Assembly: GCA_027422505.1 (NCBI GenBank)
Contig: JAPQWV010001551.1
Location: forward strand, 1 to 64,000
DNA from: Craterostigma plantagineum
Lineage: Eukaryota; Streptophyta; Magnoliopsida; Lamiales; Linderniaceae
Reading direction: 5' to 3'
DNA: 64,000 nucleotides
In this document: positions 24,184 through 35,959 of the stretch, piece after piece
How positions within the stretch are numbered: position 1 is the stretch's first letter
Layout of the letters: every line of letters begins with the position of its first letter
Notes under the pieces: generated by a model
What the model saw: only the letters and a program-made list of their open reading frames with translations
The model's database searches: none
Told to the model about the DNA's origin: nothing
Program-made: the position numbers and the translations under genes

Positions 24184-24785
24184 TGTTAGCCCAGCCGCCC
24201 ATGAGGGCAGCCGTATTTGAAAAGAAAGAAAAAATAATAATAATATAATAAAATAATATTATATAATATAATATTATCTTAAATATATAAAGAAAAAAGA
24301 AAAAAAACTTAAGATAAGGAATGAGCGGCCCATATCAACTGGCGACGCGGCAGATTTATGGCCACTGGTTTTGAGTGGTCCAGAAAAGCTGAAGACATCT
24401 ATAAATAGGCTGATGATTCTTCAGTTATTATCATCCCAAATCAAGTGAAAAGTTCAGTGAGAGAGAAATGAGAGGAAAACTTATCCGAGTGGATAAGGGT
24501 GAGAGATGGTTTTAGTTTTTATGGGGTAGTTGGGAGTAGGTACAAATACATTACTCCGGTGGGTAAGGGATCTCGAGTTTGGGTTTAAACACGATCGTTA
24601 AATTTGTACGGTGTAATATTCTCAATATAGTAAAGCTGGTGCTCTCCGTGGAGGTAGGCGGTATTGACCGAGCCACGTAAATCTCGTGTTAGCTATCGGC
24701 GTCATTTCGATTTATATTGTCCAAATAGTCGCGGGTCAAAATCAACATTCCCCTGGGCCCAAAAAATTACCGCTCAATCCCAACA
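24184..24785 (+). repeat. 3' LTR of the truncated Copia element
   Basis: Copy of the 5' LTR (19114-19176 plus 22059-22589), beginning TGTTAGCCCAGCCGCCC and ending CAATCCCAACA. Its uninterrupted A/T-rich stretch at 24225-24300 shows what the mariner insertion split in the other copy. Confidence 0.92.
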
Positions 24786-24874
24786 CTAATAACCACAAAA
24801 TATATATTCGTTTACCTCTTGTCATATAAAAAATTGTGTATCAAAGTAGTGTGACTCCAAGATTCATCATCACA

Positions 24875-25292
24875 TAGGGTTGTCAATGGGGCGGGGATCC
24901 GCCCTGAATAGGACGGGAATCCCCGCTACTCTACCCACGCGGGGCGGGGGACGGGGGAAGATTTTTCCCCGCGGATATCCCCGCCCCGTCCCCGATTATT
25001 AAAATAATAGTTATTATTTTTAATTAATATTATTATAAGATAAATAATATTAAAATATACTTTGTATAATATATAGATATAATTAAAATATAGTTTAAAT
25101 AATATAAATAACATTAAAATATAGTTTAAATAATATAAATAATATTAAAGAATAGTTTAAATAATATTAAAATAACATAAATTGTTTATTTAGCGACGGG
25201 CCGGGAATCCCCGCGGGGGCGGGGACGATTTCATCCCCGTTGCCTCGCGGGGACGGGGATTAGATCCGCGCACCGCCCCGTTGACAACCCTA
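24875..25292. mobile_element. Non-autonomous hAT element with GC-rich ends
   Basis: The inverted ends TAGGGTTGTCAATGGGGCGG and TGACAACCCTA are flanked by the 8-bp duplication TCATCACA (24867-24874 and 25293-25300), diagnostic of hAT. About 110 bp at each end is rich in CCCCGC words, while the centre is AT-rich. No coding capacity. It sits directly upstream of a defensin-like first exon. Confidence 0.85.
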
Positions 25293-25330
25293 TCATCACA
25301 TAGAACTAAAGCTATAGAAGCTCTTCGAAA

Positions 25331-25640
25331 ATGGCTTCCATAAGTAGATCAATGGCTTCTCTTATTGCACTCGTAGCAATCATGTCTTGTAAGTCTTCTT
25401 TCCTCCTCACTCGATTCTACATTAATCAATCGTTTCTTCGGCAAATATTAATGGGGTGGATCCTAAACAAACGCTAGTTTAGCTTATACTTTTACTACAA
25501 TTATAGTTGTGTTTTCTTACTATGTATGCAATCACCTTATAGATCACATAATGATCATCATTGGAGTTTTGAAAGCATTATGAAGGCGCATTCGCATGAA
25601 GCCTTACATTGTCAGAGCATAAAGTAGAATTTCTTACAAA
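25331..25640 (+). pseudogene. Broken defensin-like peptide gene, relative of the one at 18171
   Basis: ATGGCTTCCATAAGTAGATC opens a signal-peptide exon (MASISRSMASLIALVAIMS) followed by the same splice donor GTAAGTCTTC at the same phase as the gene at 18171. The second exon is not intact. A stretch near 25570 (GAAAGCATTATGAAGGCGCA) resembles the start of exon 2 of the other copy (KSIEGRH region) but runs into stops, and no cysteine array is left. I read it as a decayed duplicate. Its promoter region is also interrupted by a hAT element 39 bp before the ATG. Confidence 0.6.
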
Positions 25641-26008
25641 ATCGTCATAGTTGAAGATGTTGAAACCCATGAGCTTAATTTAATCAAACGTCGCTTAGAA
25701 ACACAGCAAACACTACATGAATTGCATCGATTTTCTGCTTTATTAAAAAACATTAAGACAGCGAAGGAAAATCATTTGTTGGTTTAAAAAAAAAAAAAGA
25801 CAGCCTATCCAATCCCTTCCTTAGCCCTCACACAATCTATAGTTCAAATTTGCAGATCGCAAACAAAGTGATCTTACGTTTTTCTTGCATCAAAAGTGTC
25901 CCAATCTTCACAGATTAGAGGTAATATATCTTATGTGATCTTATTACAATCCATTTTTTTCTGAGTATAATCAAAATCTGTATGTGCTATGTAATAAGGA
26001 CACAGCAA

Positions 26009-26158
26009 AAATGGCTGATGTGGATGGTCCGAGCTGGGAAGATCAATGGGGCGAAGGAGGTTTTGGTGCGATGACGAACGATGATGACTCAAGCGAAAGA
26101 TGGCGAAAAGAAAGAGGCGATTAATGGGGTCGAGTGGATTCTTCATCGGTAAGGTAAA
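26009..26158 (+). CDS. Possible small gene or first exon, unrecognised
   Basis: ATG at 26009 in a good context (AAAAATGGC) gives a short acidic, tryptophan-containing peptide beginning MADVDGPSWEDQWGEGGFG, open for about 35 codons; a shift then opens another short frame. The composition looks like the start of a small soluble plant protein, but I recognise no family and see no clear next exon. Confidence 0.25.
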
Positions 26159-26159
26159 A

Positions 26160-27290
26160 GCAGCTATGCTTTAAAGAGATTTATTTGGGCCAAGAAAAAA
26201 TGCAGTATTATGAACAACAACTATTCGACATGATTCATCGCCAAATTACCAGAAATTCAAATTTGTGATTCGCTACCTATAGCCATTATCTCAAAAGTTT
26301 CGATCTTTGATCCATTCCCTTTAGATTTCGGACACTTTCAACATATATGAAGATCCCACGTAAGAACTGTTATGCTTGCACCAAGATCGTTTCAGGCGAT
26401 CTTTTAAGACAATTTATTACGTCGCGGAAAGAAAGACAAAATCCTCGCGACCATCAATTTTTTGGCCCGGAAAACTTTTAGGCCTTATTTGGCATTATTT
26501 TACGTCGTTCGGTGCTTCGACTATTATAATATATATAGCGCGGTTTAGAATGTCGAAACATATAAAGGGCGAAAAGGACGTCAACTTGAATTGCTAAAAA
26601 TCCAGGCAAAGAAAATCCAAAGTCTAAATCTAACATTCCACAGAAATATTCTTTCCTGTCGAAAATTAAAGAATGCTCACAAGTCGTCAATGATGGACGA
26701 TAAGACTAATCCCTGTAAGAACTCACACCTACGAACCTTTTCGATACTCTCGTCTGCTGATGCAGATGGTTGAGCTCTGTAATGAAAAAGGAAGTGCGAT
26801 ATAAGTTTGCGATAACTATGAAAGATCACAATATCTTACAGAAGAAATAAGTAATCCTCAAATACGGGCGATGAGAAATGAGATCATTTCGATTCGATAC
26901 GAATATAAGCGCATAAAAGCCAAGGCCAAACCTCTTCTAAAATGATCTTTGCCTCGATGAAAATGTAAGAAAAAAATGAACCATGCATTTGTGCCATCGT
27001 TTTACTTATTACATGCTAGTCAAGAGTCTTGATCTAAATCAGTTGATTTTCTTGTAATACATGTAAACTAAGGACTGTACTGTAGATCCATATATGTCCT
27101 CCATGTAATAATCTCAATCAAACCCTTTAATCCCCATCCACCCTTATTCATCAAATATCAATATAGAGATAACAAGAAATCAGCTATGAAGTCAAGGATT
27201 ACAGAGAAAAGCAATGCGGGGACATATAATGAACTTTAATCAGACAAATCCACATTTCCCATGATATTCACGATCAAATATGGTAGCATG
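26160..27290. other. Intergenic, no recognisable gene
   Basis: Mixed AT-rich sequence between the possible small gene and Di19. Short open frames on both strands lack domains. The right part probably contains the Di19 3' untranslated region. Confidence 0.4.
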
Positions 27291-27291
27291 T

Positions 27292-28345
27292 TTAAAAAAT
27301 GCACCTTTCTGAGGAATTGCCACTGAAATTCTCCGCTGGCAAAGCTGCTTCGCTTGAGGTAGTTAGAGAAGCTTCAATCGATAGAGATTTTTCAGCGCTC
27401 TGAGGACTATCGACGAACGACAAGAGTTTCGAGTCAGCTGAAGGATAAGAAGATGGTTCGACTATCGAAGACTCCTTAATTCGGCGTAAATGCCTTTCGT
27501 GCATCTCTTTCCTTATGAGCATTACGCCTGATCTCGCGCGGATGCCATGGCGCTTCATGTTCCCCAGACTGTATTCTCAGTTAAGGAAATGAATTTGCAT
27601 TTACTGATATAAGAAAATGCGTAGAAGTATGATTATTCGATGAACTAAGGCTAGAAAAAGGATATCCTTAAGATGCTTTCGTGCTGCGTTATTACATGGG
27701 AAGCCATGTTTATCCGTACTTTTTGAGCGCAAACTGGGCATATCTGCAAAATCAAAGGAACTTCATCCATAAACTTCTCCCAAGTAACAAAGAACATTGA
27801 TATGTAAGAACAGAAAGGGATTAACTTGAAGCAATATATCAATCTCCAAAACAAACAGCAGACCTATTTCAAATATAGCTCATTAAAGTCGGCATCGTTC
27901 CTCATTTTGTAAGAACACCCACCCATCTAACAGCTATGAGGAATTCATAGAAAACAGTTCAATTTATTACAGGGAAGATAAGTTTAAGAGATTAATTACC
28001 CCATGTTTAACCTCCATCCTATGATCGGCATCGATGTGGCAGCACAAACCTAGAACATCGAAGTCCTCGAAGCAGAAAGGACAAGCCAAATCCTCCAATT
28101 TCCCATCGAATTTGGCTAAGTCATTCACATGATGTTCATCTCCGTAATAATCCTCATCCTCCTCGTCGGCGTATTCATCTATAATCAAACACCCACTTCA
28201 CAAAACGAAAAAAAAAAAAAAAAGCTAAAACATTTGGTAAAAACAAAAAAGTTCGTAAGGGTTCACTGATACCACTGACCATCGACGACGTTCTTGAGAT
28301 AACTGGGAAACCCAAAATCTAATTCCTCGTAAAATGGATCGGCCA
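27292..28345 (-). CDS. Di19-family zinc-finger protein (dehydration-induced 19 / HRB1-like)
   Basis: Stress- and light-linked nuclear zinc-finger family. Four exons on the minus strand: 28345-about 28280 (MADPFYEELDFGFPSYL), about 28178-27992, about 27738-27665 and about 27560-27292. Exon 2 carries an acidic stretch and the first finger, ACPFCFEDFDVLGLCCHIDADH. Exon 3 starts ICPVCAQKVRINM and has the second finger histidines in ASHVITQH. The last exon has the Di19 C-terminal pattern (RKEMHERHL, then a serine/proline-rich tail with KLLSFVDSP). The wording LCCHID is closest to the HRB1/Di19-7 branch. The exon 3 donor reads AAG|GATATCC instead of GT, perhaps an inserted base. The tail ends early, at SERCIF-stop. 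Confidence 0.82.
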
Positions 28346-28379
28346 TAAATTAATTCCTCGGAAGATCCCTCGCTTCTCA

Positions 28380-29060
28380 GTTTTCAGTTTTTCCTTTTAT
28401 TTTTATTTATACTGTGATGAATGAAAACCCAGGCTGTAAGAACGCAGCCGGGAAATAAAGGTGTTGGAAAGGAAGGAGCTTTTTCAAGGGTCGGCAAAAT
28501 CTCTACGTTTACTTTCGAGTGTTTACTCAAACTACCATTAAATGTTTTAATTTTGACCTACTACGCCACCCTAATTTTTGTAAAATCATCAACCTACAGA
28601 TTTTTAATTTCTTCCTCCTTATGTCGCCCCCAAGTATTTACAACGTATAAATATACCCATACTTTGAGTTACCAAACGCCAAGCCAAGCCCATCCCATCG
28701 ATTTCTTGAATCATTTTCCATTCTTTAGGATTGTAAGAATGCCAATCTAATAATAGAGTTTTAAGACACAACTACTAAGATTAATATTTGGTAAGAATGG
28801 AATGGATGAAGTAAGAAGAATCCATGAAAAAGAGATACAAAAACAACAGCGAAGGAAGATGATCAAAGTAATATCCACAACACAACACAGAGCACAGCAG
28901 AGTACAGCACAAATCAATCGTCGTCGCCTATCCATTCATAAGTCAAACCGTCCAATGCACGAATAAACTGAAAAAACAAATCGAATCGAGTACGAAAACT
29001 ACCCCAACAACCTCGAAAAAGGTTATACAAGAAACGATAAACAATCGTTCGAATTTACCA
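28380..29060. other. Intergenic between Di19 and GATL
   Basis: Contains the Di19 promoter region and the GATL 3' untranslated region. The genes are tandem on the minus strand. No further gene, and no motif I can defend. Confidence 0.4.
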
Positions 29061-29066
29061 GGCTAC

Positions 29067-30131
29067 TCACACCGAGCCTCTGTACAGATCGTAGGGGGCC
29101 CACAAAGAATCCAATGGGCAAGGTTTCCTCGAGTCGAGCCTCAGCCATGGCTTTCCACTCCCACTCCAATGCAGAAGGCTCACAGGGCCGGGATGCAAAT
29201 CCCTGCAACTGCCCCTAACGTTGTCCCCGCCGAGCCCATGCTGATTCCACCTGTGCTCGATGGCTGCCACCTGTCCCGCGAACACCAATAGGAAGGGAGG
29301 CAGTGACCCAGATCATAGATTCTCTTCTCGCTAGTCTTTTGAACCTCCATCCAATGCTCGATCCTCCTCGTGTATCCCCATTTTCGCCACCTCAGCAGAT
29401 CGACCACCATTACCCCAGTGTTGAAATAGCATGGCCTTCGATAGGAGAAGACATTCGTATACTTTTCGCTCGACCAGAAATGGTCAGTGAAGTACTTTGT
29501 GAAGTTGGCGTGGCAGTACTCAGGTGCACCGATGGTCTTTCTGCCCAGTCTCGTGGCCCATAGCTTAGATATGTCGTCTACTACGATAAGGTCTGAGTCT
29601 AAGTAGATGACCCTCTTCACGCATGGCTCTAACAAGTCGGCTAGGTAGTTCCTTGCGTAGTTCAATGGCTGTTCTAGGGCTTGCCTGACTGAGGTGGAGA
29701 TTAAGCTTCTAACCCTCTGTGGATCGAAGTAGTAGATTCTGAAGTTCAGCTGAGGGAAGGTCGATCGAACTAGGGTTTTCGAGGCTGGTCTCTGAGACTA
29801 GGAAGTGGAAGAAGACGTTGGTTGGACACTTTGAGTGCTGAAGAATGGAGTGGACGGCGGCGATGGAGCCACGGAGGTAGTCTGCGTCGAGGGTGATTGC
29901 CACGTGGACTAGGGATGGATCGCAGGCGCTTGAGTTCTTATGAGGCGCTGGAGAGCTGCATTCCTTCGAATTGGTGAAAATTGGGGCTTTTCGGAAATTG
30001 AACCTGCGGTGTGAATCGACGGCGGAGGACGTAATCGCTTCCGCCGGCGGAAAGGATTGGAGGGAAGGGGCGAGCACGATGACGAACATCAAGGCGGAGA
30101 GAACCCAGGAGAATCTCAGCAGCCACAGCAT
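29067..30131 (-). CDS. GATL-type GT8 glycosyltransferase (galacturonosyltransferase-like), two apparent frameshifts
   Basis: Golgi type II membrane enzyme of family GT8, linked to pectin or xylan synthesis. The start [19 protein letters not shown] gives an N-terminal membrane anchor and a total length of about 354 codons, as usual for this intronless family. Then come [38 protein letters not shown], the metal-binding DxD in [60 protein letters not shown] and the C-terminus RSVQRLGV or YRGSV depending on frame. The frame shifts once near 29760 (before [12 protein letters not shown]) and once near 29310 (IYDLG to [12 protein letters not shown]). Both are one-base events. The substrate cannot be read from the sequence. 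Confidence 0.92.
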
Positions 30132-30860
30132 TTTGCCGCCGCAACTGTACGGCGATTTCTTCCTCCTTTTCTGCGATTGCGGATGAGATAACAGGGAGAC
30201 GAGGAACGCCGGCGTTCCTCTGAGGTCCGCCAGAGTTGAGATCGGAGAACTGTCCAATCCAATGCCTTGCCAAGAATCACAAATTTTATACCTAAAATTA
30301 ACAAAATCTCAGAATAATCGAGAAATTACGGCTAGCCTCCTCCTCCTCCTCTCTCTAATGGTACCGGCGCGAGTGATTCTCAGATTTCCACTCCACCGCA
30401 GAGAAAATATCAGTGAGAGAGAAGCAGTCAATCCGTTGAAATGAAAGTGATGATAAGAAACGGTGTGGCTGATGCTAATGTGCGCCGGCGGAGACGACGA
30501 CGTGCGTACCATAAAAGTACGTGTCTGTGGAGACGATGAAGAGCAGCTTAGCTTAGCTTCCTTTGAGTGAAGGAGGATTGATTTTATATTTTTTTATTTA
30601 TTTATTTACTTAATAATAACGTTAATATAAATAAATATGAAATTTGAGGAAATGCCAGCTGTTAATGTGTTGCACAAAATGGACGAAAGGCGTACACATC
30701 CTCACTGGACACATGAAGCTTTTATTTAATTGTCATTTATTGCATCATTATCTCAAGTTTAGAGCTTTTATGTCAAATCAATATCTTTATCTTGGCAATT
30801 TTTTTCTTTTTTCTTTTAAATTTTTTTTATCAGTATGTGTGTAAACGGCTTGAGACTTCC

Positions 30861-31690
30861 TTTTTTTTTCAAGGGATTTCTATTAGAGACAAGAAAAAAT
30901 TACAATGAGATAAAGAAAGATTTCAAGCATGCCTTTTCTATTAGAGACGAAAAAATTACAATGAGATAAAGATCCCAAGCAGGCCTCATGACACAATGCA
31001 GAGAGTCATGTGGGCAAACAACAAAGTACAAACCAAACCAAAAGCAAAAAAGGCCGCAAAACAAACGCTTCAGCTCAAATTAGATAGCAAATACATAGAT
31101 TCAACACGAAAAAACACAGCACGTGAAGGAAAGACGTATCCAAAATAAGCTTCGTCCATGGTCGAACATAACCCCTTTTGAAACAACTTCAACCCACAAA
31201 ATCGACTATGCTTTTGGCAAGCAACCACCCGAAGGCTCGTGTTTCAGCACTGTCCAACTCATTTCAACGGACCTACTGCCCATATATTTACTATAGCACT
31301 TCAAATCCAAAGTCCGCCGAAGATGCGCAAAAGAAGAAGACAAAGTCTCAAAAGAGAAAGAAAACCCCAAAAAGGGGAAGAAACCCCACACGTAGGAGAC
31401 GAACTCCACGAGGGGGAAATGCACTCCTAAACAAGGAGACTGAGAACCCCACAAGGGGAAAGATGCACTCCCAAAAAGGAGACTGAGACTCCCACGGGGG
31501 AGAGAAACCATAAGCATGACAAGGAAAACGAGGAAAGAGGCCGAAATCAGAAGTAACAAAGTCCTCTCCCCCCAATCCTCCTTCAATGGAAGAGAGGGGG
31601 GAGAAGAGATTTGAGCTAGGGTTTTGGGGTGCGGCGGATTTTTTTAGAGAGAGAAAGTTAGATCTAGTAGGCGACACTTATTACAGTAAA
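30861..31690 (-). mobile_element. Possible minus-strand retroposon
   Basis: A run of nine T at 30861-30869 would be the poly-A tail of a minus-strand insertion. Next to it are two tandem copies of a block containing TTCTATTAGAGACAAGAAAA and ATTACAATGAGATAAAG (30881-30975). Further on (31310-31560) is a purine-rich region with repeated GGAGACTGAGA and CCCCACAAGGGG words. No reverse transcriptase is present and no target duplication was identified, so this is a weak call; the open frames across it are low-complexity artefacts. Confidence 0.3.
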
Positions 31691-31930
31691 ACCGGCTTGT
31701 TGACACTTGAGATAGTCGAACTTTTTGCTATATTAAAATAAATACAGAAAATTGAAACTCGAAGATTGTTGCTACATTTATTCCTGCTTTCGGCCGAACT
31801 AAACCTCTTTTATCTATAACTTTTGTAGTTTATCCAGACAACAATTCTTAATTACTTCCATTGGAATCGAACTCATCTACCTACTTTACTAACGTAGAGC
31901 ATCTTAGAGTAATTGTTATCAAAATTATTA

Positions 31931-32578
31931 GGGGGTGTTTGTTTTAGGTGATCCAAAATTACGGTGATACGCATATCACGGTGGTGTGAGTATCATCGGA
32001 ATGTGGATTAAGGTGATATGTCATCAGTGTGTTTGTTTTAAGGTGATATTTCGTTTTGCAGATCAACATGATATGGAAGTATTCTGTTTGTTTAATCACT
32101 GTGATGTGTAGGTTGATGTTGTATAAATGTCATATTTGAATAATGTATTAATAATGTGTAGGTGATATTTTATGTGATAATCATTAATATTTTAAAATTT
32201 ACATATTTATAAGCATTATTTATATTTATATATTTTTTTAAAATATAAGTGTAAATATTTTAAATAACTGAAATATTTTAAGATTTAATTATGTTAATCA
32301 CGTAATTAAATATTTATAATGGCATATAAAGTAATAATGTTAAAATATGAGGGGTATTTTCGTTCATTAAAAAGTTAGATAAATCACCCCATCACCGTGA
32401 TGTTGGATCACTTAGGTTTTTTGGGGTGATCTGAAATATGAAATTCACCTCATTTTCATCACCTAGGTGATCCAACATTCCGGTGATGACTCATCACCTA
32501 GATTAAAAACACAGTGATAAGTGGTAAATGAGATGATCACGGTGTATTTTGGAAGATTACCCCAAAACAAACACCCCC
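31931..32578. mobile_element. PIF/Harbinger MITE
   Basis: The inverted ends GGGGGTGTTTGTTTT and AAAACAAACACCCCC are flanked by TTA (31928-31930 and 32579-32581), the Harbinger target preference. The 648-bp interior is AT-rich with repeated GTGAT/ATCAC words, giving secondary inverted repeats near both ends. Non-coding. Confidence 0.85.
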
Positions 32579-32754
32579 TTAGTTTGTATATAATCATAAT
32601 TGCTATTTGACCCTTAATTCTAAATATATTCCAATTATATCATTTAATCAATTTTATGGACTTAAAAATAATTAAAAAAATAAAACTTTATATTATAATT
32701 TCATCTATTAAAACTAACTTAAAACATAATTTTTACAGAACCAAAGACAGTGGG

Positions 32755-33629
32755 TAGTACTGCCAAAACGGGCCTGGGCTAGCAGGCCGGCCTGCCAAAG
32801 TGGTGGGGCGGGCTCTGAAATTTTAGGCCCACTTGGAGGCGGCCTGGGCGGGCAAGCCCGCGTGAGCCGCGGGTAGGCCCGCCCAAAAATAAAAAAATAT
32901 AGAACTATATTATATAGTTAATTTACTAATAAATTAATAGTAACATCTACACATAAATACCTACTTGACTAAAATTTTTACAGATATGTACCTATGTCGG
33001 AAATTTTTATAGATAGGTACCGATTTCATGTTTATCAGTTTCTTCAGTCACACCGTATTTTCTTGTATATGGCATACCATAACACGTTTATATAGGGTAC
33101 CTAAATGTGTTTGTACGACGTATCTTCTGTGTTAAAGATGGCGTAGTAAATGTGCTAATACGGCGTACCATTTTCTCAATGTATGACGTACCACAACACA
33201 TTGATATAGGGTACCTAGATGTGTTCTATGGCATACCTGCGGCAGATCGGGTACCTATCTGCGAAAAATTTATTCTACTAGGTAACTACATATAAAAAAA
33301 TCTGACAGGATACTAATGTACAAGTTTTTTTTCCAACGTGGGTATTTATGTGTTAAATTATATTGACTTTATTTTTTAAATTATGATTTATATTTTAATA
33401 ACATAAAAAAATTAATAAAGAAGTTGATTAAATTAGATATATATTTCATATTGTAATCTTCATTTTTATATATTTTTTCCAATTTTTTTTTTATTTTTTC
33501 TTTTTTTTTTAAACTGGCCGGCTAAGCCCACCAGGCCCGCTACCCGCCTGCAGGCGGGCTTACCCACCCCCGCCCCGCCTGTGGCGGGCTAGGGGCCGGC
33601 CTGTCCGCCGGCCCGTTTTGACTGTACTA
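32755..33629. mobile_element. Non-autonomous hAT element with GC-rich ends, containing a nested element
   Basis: The inverted ends TAGTAC.G.CAAAACGGGCC are flanked by the 8-bp duplication ACAGTGGG (32747-32754 and 33630-33637). About 130 bp at each end is made of GGCGGGC-like words, with an AT-rich middle. A GTACC-containing element occupies about 32940-33362. No coding sequence. Confidence 0.85.
32940..33362. mobile_element. Short member of the GTACC-rich TIR family, nested in the hAT element
   Basis: Inverted ends share ACACATAAATACC (32949 onward; reverse at 33341-33353), the counterpart of ACACTTAAATACC in the 4.6 kb element at 7914. Inside are GGTACCGATTT, GGTACCTAAATG, GGTACCTAGATG and GGTACCTATCTG, plus CTGACAGGATACTAATGT, the subterminal phrase of the large element. 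No clear target duplication was found. Confidence 0.6.
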
Positions 33630-33671
33630 ACAGTGGGCGTGCAAAAATACTAGTAGTGGACATATTAGTAG

Positions 33672-33816
33672 TTCACTCATTGTTATCAAGTTTCGATTTT
33701 TATGTATTGGGCTTATTGGTTCAATCACTTTATTGTATCAAGTTTCGATTTTATATATTTGGCTTAGTAGTTCAATAACTTCATTATCAAGTTTTGATTT
33801 TTATATATTGGGCTTT
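33672..33816. repeat. Short tandem repeat, period about 50 bp, three units
   Basis: Each unit contains TATCAAGTTTCGATTTTTAT and a TTGGGCTT motif. The three copies lie between the hAT and Harbinger elements. Non-coding. Confidence 0.65.
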
Positions 33817-34689
33817 GATCTCTCAATCTATCTCAAAGTCAATACATCCTTGAAACCTATATCCTATAAAACAGACTCTTATGAGCTTGACTCGAATCAA
33901 ATTATGAATCCGACCCGAATAATAAACACGGGTCGATCAAATCGGTTCGACCCGCTACACTATTATTACTTTGGGTCCGTTTACTTGCCCCGATAAGATA
34001 AAAGCAACCCAAGATAAAAATCTAGATAATATCAACGAGACAACGTAATCTAGCGTGTCATTCCATCAAATATTCATTTTCAGTTGCTATTACAATAAAT
34101 TATAATGACAGCTTCGACCCATGTAAAGTGACCTTGTTAACCCTGCTTCCAGAATAACTCACGGTTCGTCTTCTTCAATCAACATTTCAAAACACAGCAA
34201 GTGATGCTCTGCTAATGATATCGCAGCTTCCGTGCATCCGTGTGCATAAAGGCCGTTCTACCAAGAGGTAATTTCGAGTGTGTATTATTTCCTTCTGGTT
34301 ACAGCCTAGGGCTCAGAGATTAATAATATGATTGACTTTTTGCGAGTTTGTGGTATGTAAATCTTTTGAGTTAATATTACAACTATTGTTCGGATGGGTA
34401 GCAGGGGCATTACTTTAACAATTTCAGGTTTAGTTTGGCTATGATATGGTTCACTGGTAAAAATTTGGGAGTCTTACGACTAATGGAGCAAGATTATTGG
34501 TTTTTTTTAGATGAACTTCTTTCAAATTGCTAGGTCAGCTGGATACATTGTTGTAGGACAATGATCCGAGGTGTTAGTTGCTAAATTTTCTCGTATCGTA
34601 TTCAATTGGAGGAATTTTTTCTACACCGATTCTTTCATTCCAACCTTGTTGTTGGTGTAATGTTCTTATTTATGTTCAATTTCTGTAGG

Positions 34690-35186
34690 ATGTCTTCTGA
34701 AAATGGTTTTCGGCATGGTCAACTGATGGATTTACGATATAACGTCGACAAATGTACCTGTTTTTATGCACAACAAGCTTTTGTGGAATTAGTTGGTCCG
34801 AACAAGGCTTCTGTAGGTAAGTTGTACGCCGTCTGTAAAAGTCGTGCATGCCGATATTTCAAATGGTTAGATCCAAAAGCGTAACATATCTCAACTCCGA
34901 CAACGAAACATCTGAACCTTTACTAAACAACAACGATGTTGAAGGGCAGTTTCACGATTCAACTATTGACATTAGCGCCGTTTACGAGGAGTTGACGATG
35001 ATGAAGCATGAACTTACAGAAAATCGTAGGGAGATGAAGGAGATAAGCATTGACATTGGTGCCATAAAGGCCTCAGTATTGGCTGACCAAACCGATGTCA
35101 AGAAACTGCGTAGAAGCGTTGCCAAAATGAAGAAGTTGGTTGTACTTGGAGTTTTACTTCAACTTTATCTTGCGTTTGTCAAGTAA
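34690..35186 (+). CDS. GRF-type zinc-finger protein with coiled coil and C-terminal membrane segment
   Basis: ATG at 34690 directly follows an acceptor-like TTTCTGTAG. The N-terminal part has the GRF-type pattern KCTCFYAQQ, then C-K-S-R-A-C-R-YFKWLDP: zinc-ligand cysteines followed by the aromatic W-D end. A shift or stop near 34880 separates it from the second half, which has an acidic linker, a coiled coil (YEELTMMKHELTENRREM) and a hydrophobic C-terminus (LVVLGVLLQLYLAFVK). This order (GRF finger, coiled coil, tail anchor) is that of the small plant proteins often labelled At4g04775-like. The finger probably binds nucleic acid; the role here is unknown. Confidence 0.7.
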
Positions 35187-35389
35187 AATTTTACCTAGTT
35201 TTTGGACTATATTGATGTTCCGTAATGCAGCCGTGGAGGTAGACTTATAATCTATGCTTAATCCTATTTCGTATCAACCTATTTTAGAACGTATTTTGTA
35301 TGCATAATAGCTTGTGTACCCATCTTGGAATGGAATGTAAAAAAATATTGTTCAGTGAAGTAAAAACTTCTACGTGTACATGTCATTCA

Positions 35390-35590
35390 AACTGAAGGCT
35401 TTACTGAATCAAGCAATAGCTTGAATATTTATGGCAAATCTAGCTATTAACTCATTGGTGGTTGGAGATTAGATGGCATTAAAGCCAATATTGAAGTTGA
35501 TGGCTTTACTTAATCAAGCAATAGCTTGAATATTTATAGCAAATCTAGATATTACTCGTTGGTGGTTGGAGATTTGATGGAAGCCAATCA
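35390..35590. repeat. Direct repeat inside the Harbinger element, about 110-bp units
   Basis: AATCAAGCAATAGCTTGAAT and TTGGTGGTTGGAGATT each occur twice in the same order, so a segment of roughly 110 bp was tandemly duplicated. Non-coding, lying between the GRF gene and ORF1. Confidence 0.7.
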
Positions 35591-35959
35591 CAGCTACCGC
35601 ATAGCAGCCTCTGCTATATAACTGGCGCCCTCGTAAGAAAGCAATTACAAATCAGCTTTGGCAACGTGGTGGACGATGGAAAAAGTATTGCTTTCACTAA
35701 TATATTTATTCCTCTTCGTGTTAAATAGAAATGGAAATAAGTGGTGTCCTCTTAAGCAATAAATAGTCGGTCGCTTAATAACCTCATACGAGTAGATGCA
35801 TATAACTTGATGGGCTTAAGTATTGCGTTGACTTGTACATTTGTTCCCTATTTTTGAGGTTTCGACATTAGTAACTTAAAGCATCAAGCTGACTACCTTT
35901 TCCACCCCTTTTGGACGAAGCATGTTGATGAGTTTGTGATCACGAGTTTGTGCAAACAA

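Larger units (their letters stand above)
19114..24785 (+). mobile_element. Copia LTR retrotransposon, truncated pol, with a mariner insertion in its 5' LTR
   Basis: Flanked by the 5-bp duplication CTAAT (19109-19113 and 24786-24790). LTRs begin TGTTAG.CCAGCCGCCC and end CCAACA. The 5' LTR (19114-22589) is split by a mariner element at 19177-22058; the 3' LTR is 24184-24785. A primer-binding site TGGTATCAGAG, matching initiator-methionine tRNA, follows the 5' LTR at 22592, and a purine-rich tract (GGCAGGGGAGAAT) precedes the 3' LTR. The body encodes gag and protease only, so integrase, reverse transcriptase and RNase H are missing. The two LTRs differ by numerous substitutions, so the insertion is not recent. 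Confidence 0.92.

Noticed and set aside
24876..25291. A 10-bp duplication (ATCATCACAT) making the GC-rich element a Mutator type
   Set aside because: With the ends set at TAGGG...CCCTA, the duplication is the 8-bp TCATCACA typical of hAT, and the extra match is explained by chance bases.
25931..26146. Minus-strand frame opposite the possible small gene
   Set aside because: No domain; its opposite strand has the better start context.
31178..31677. Plus- and minus-strand frames of 100-126 codons in the purine-rich block
   Set aside because: Low-complexity, repeated GGAGACTGAGA and CCCCACAAGGGG words; frames overlap on both strands and match no family I know.
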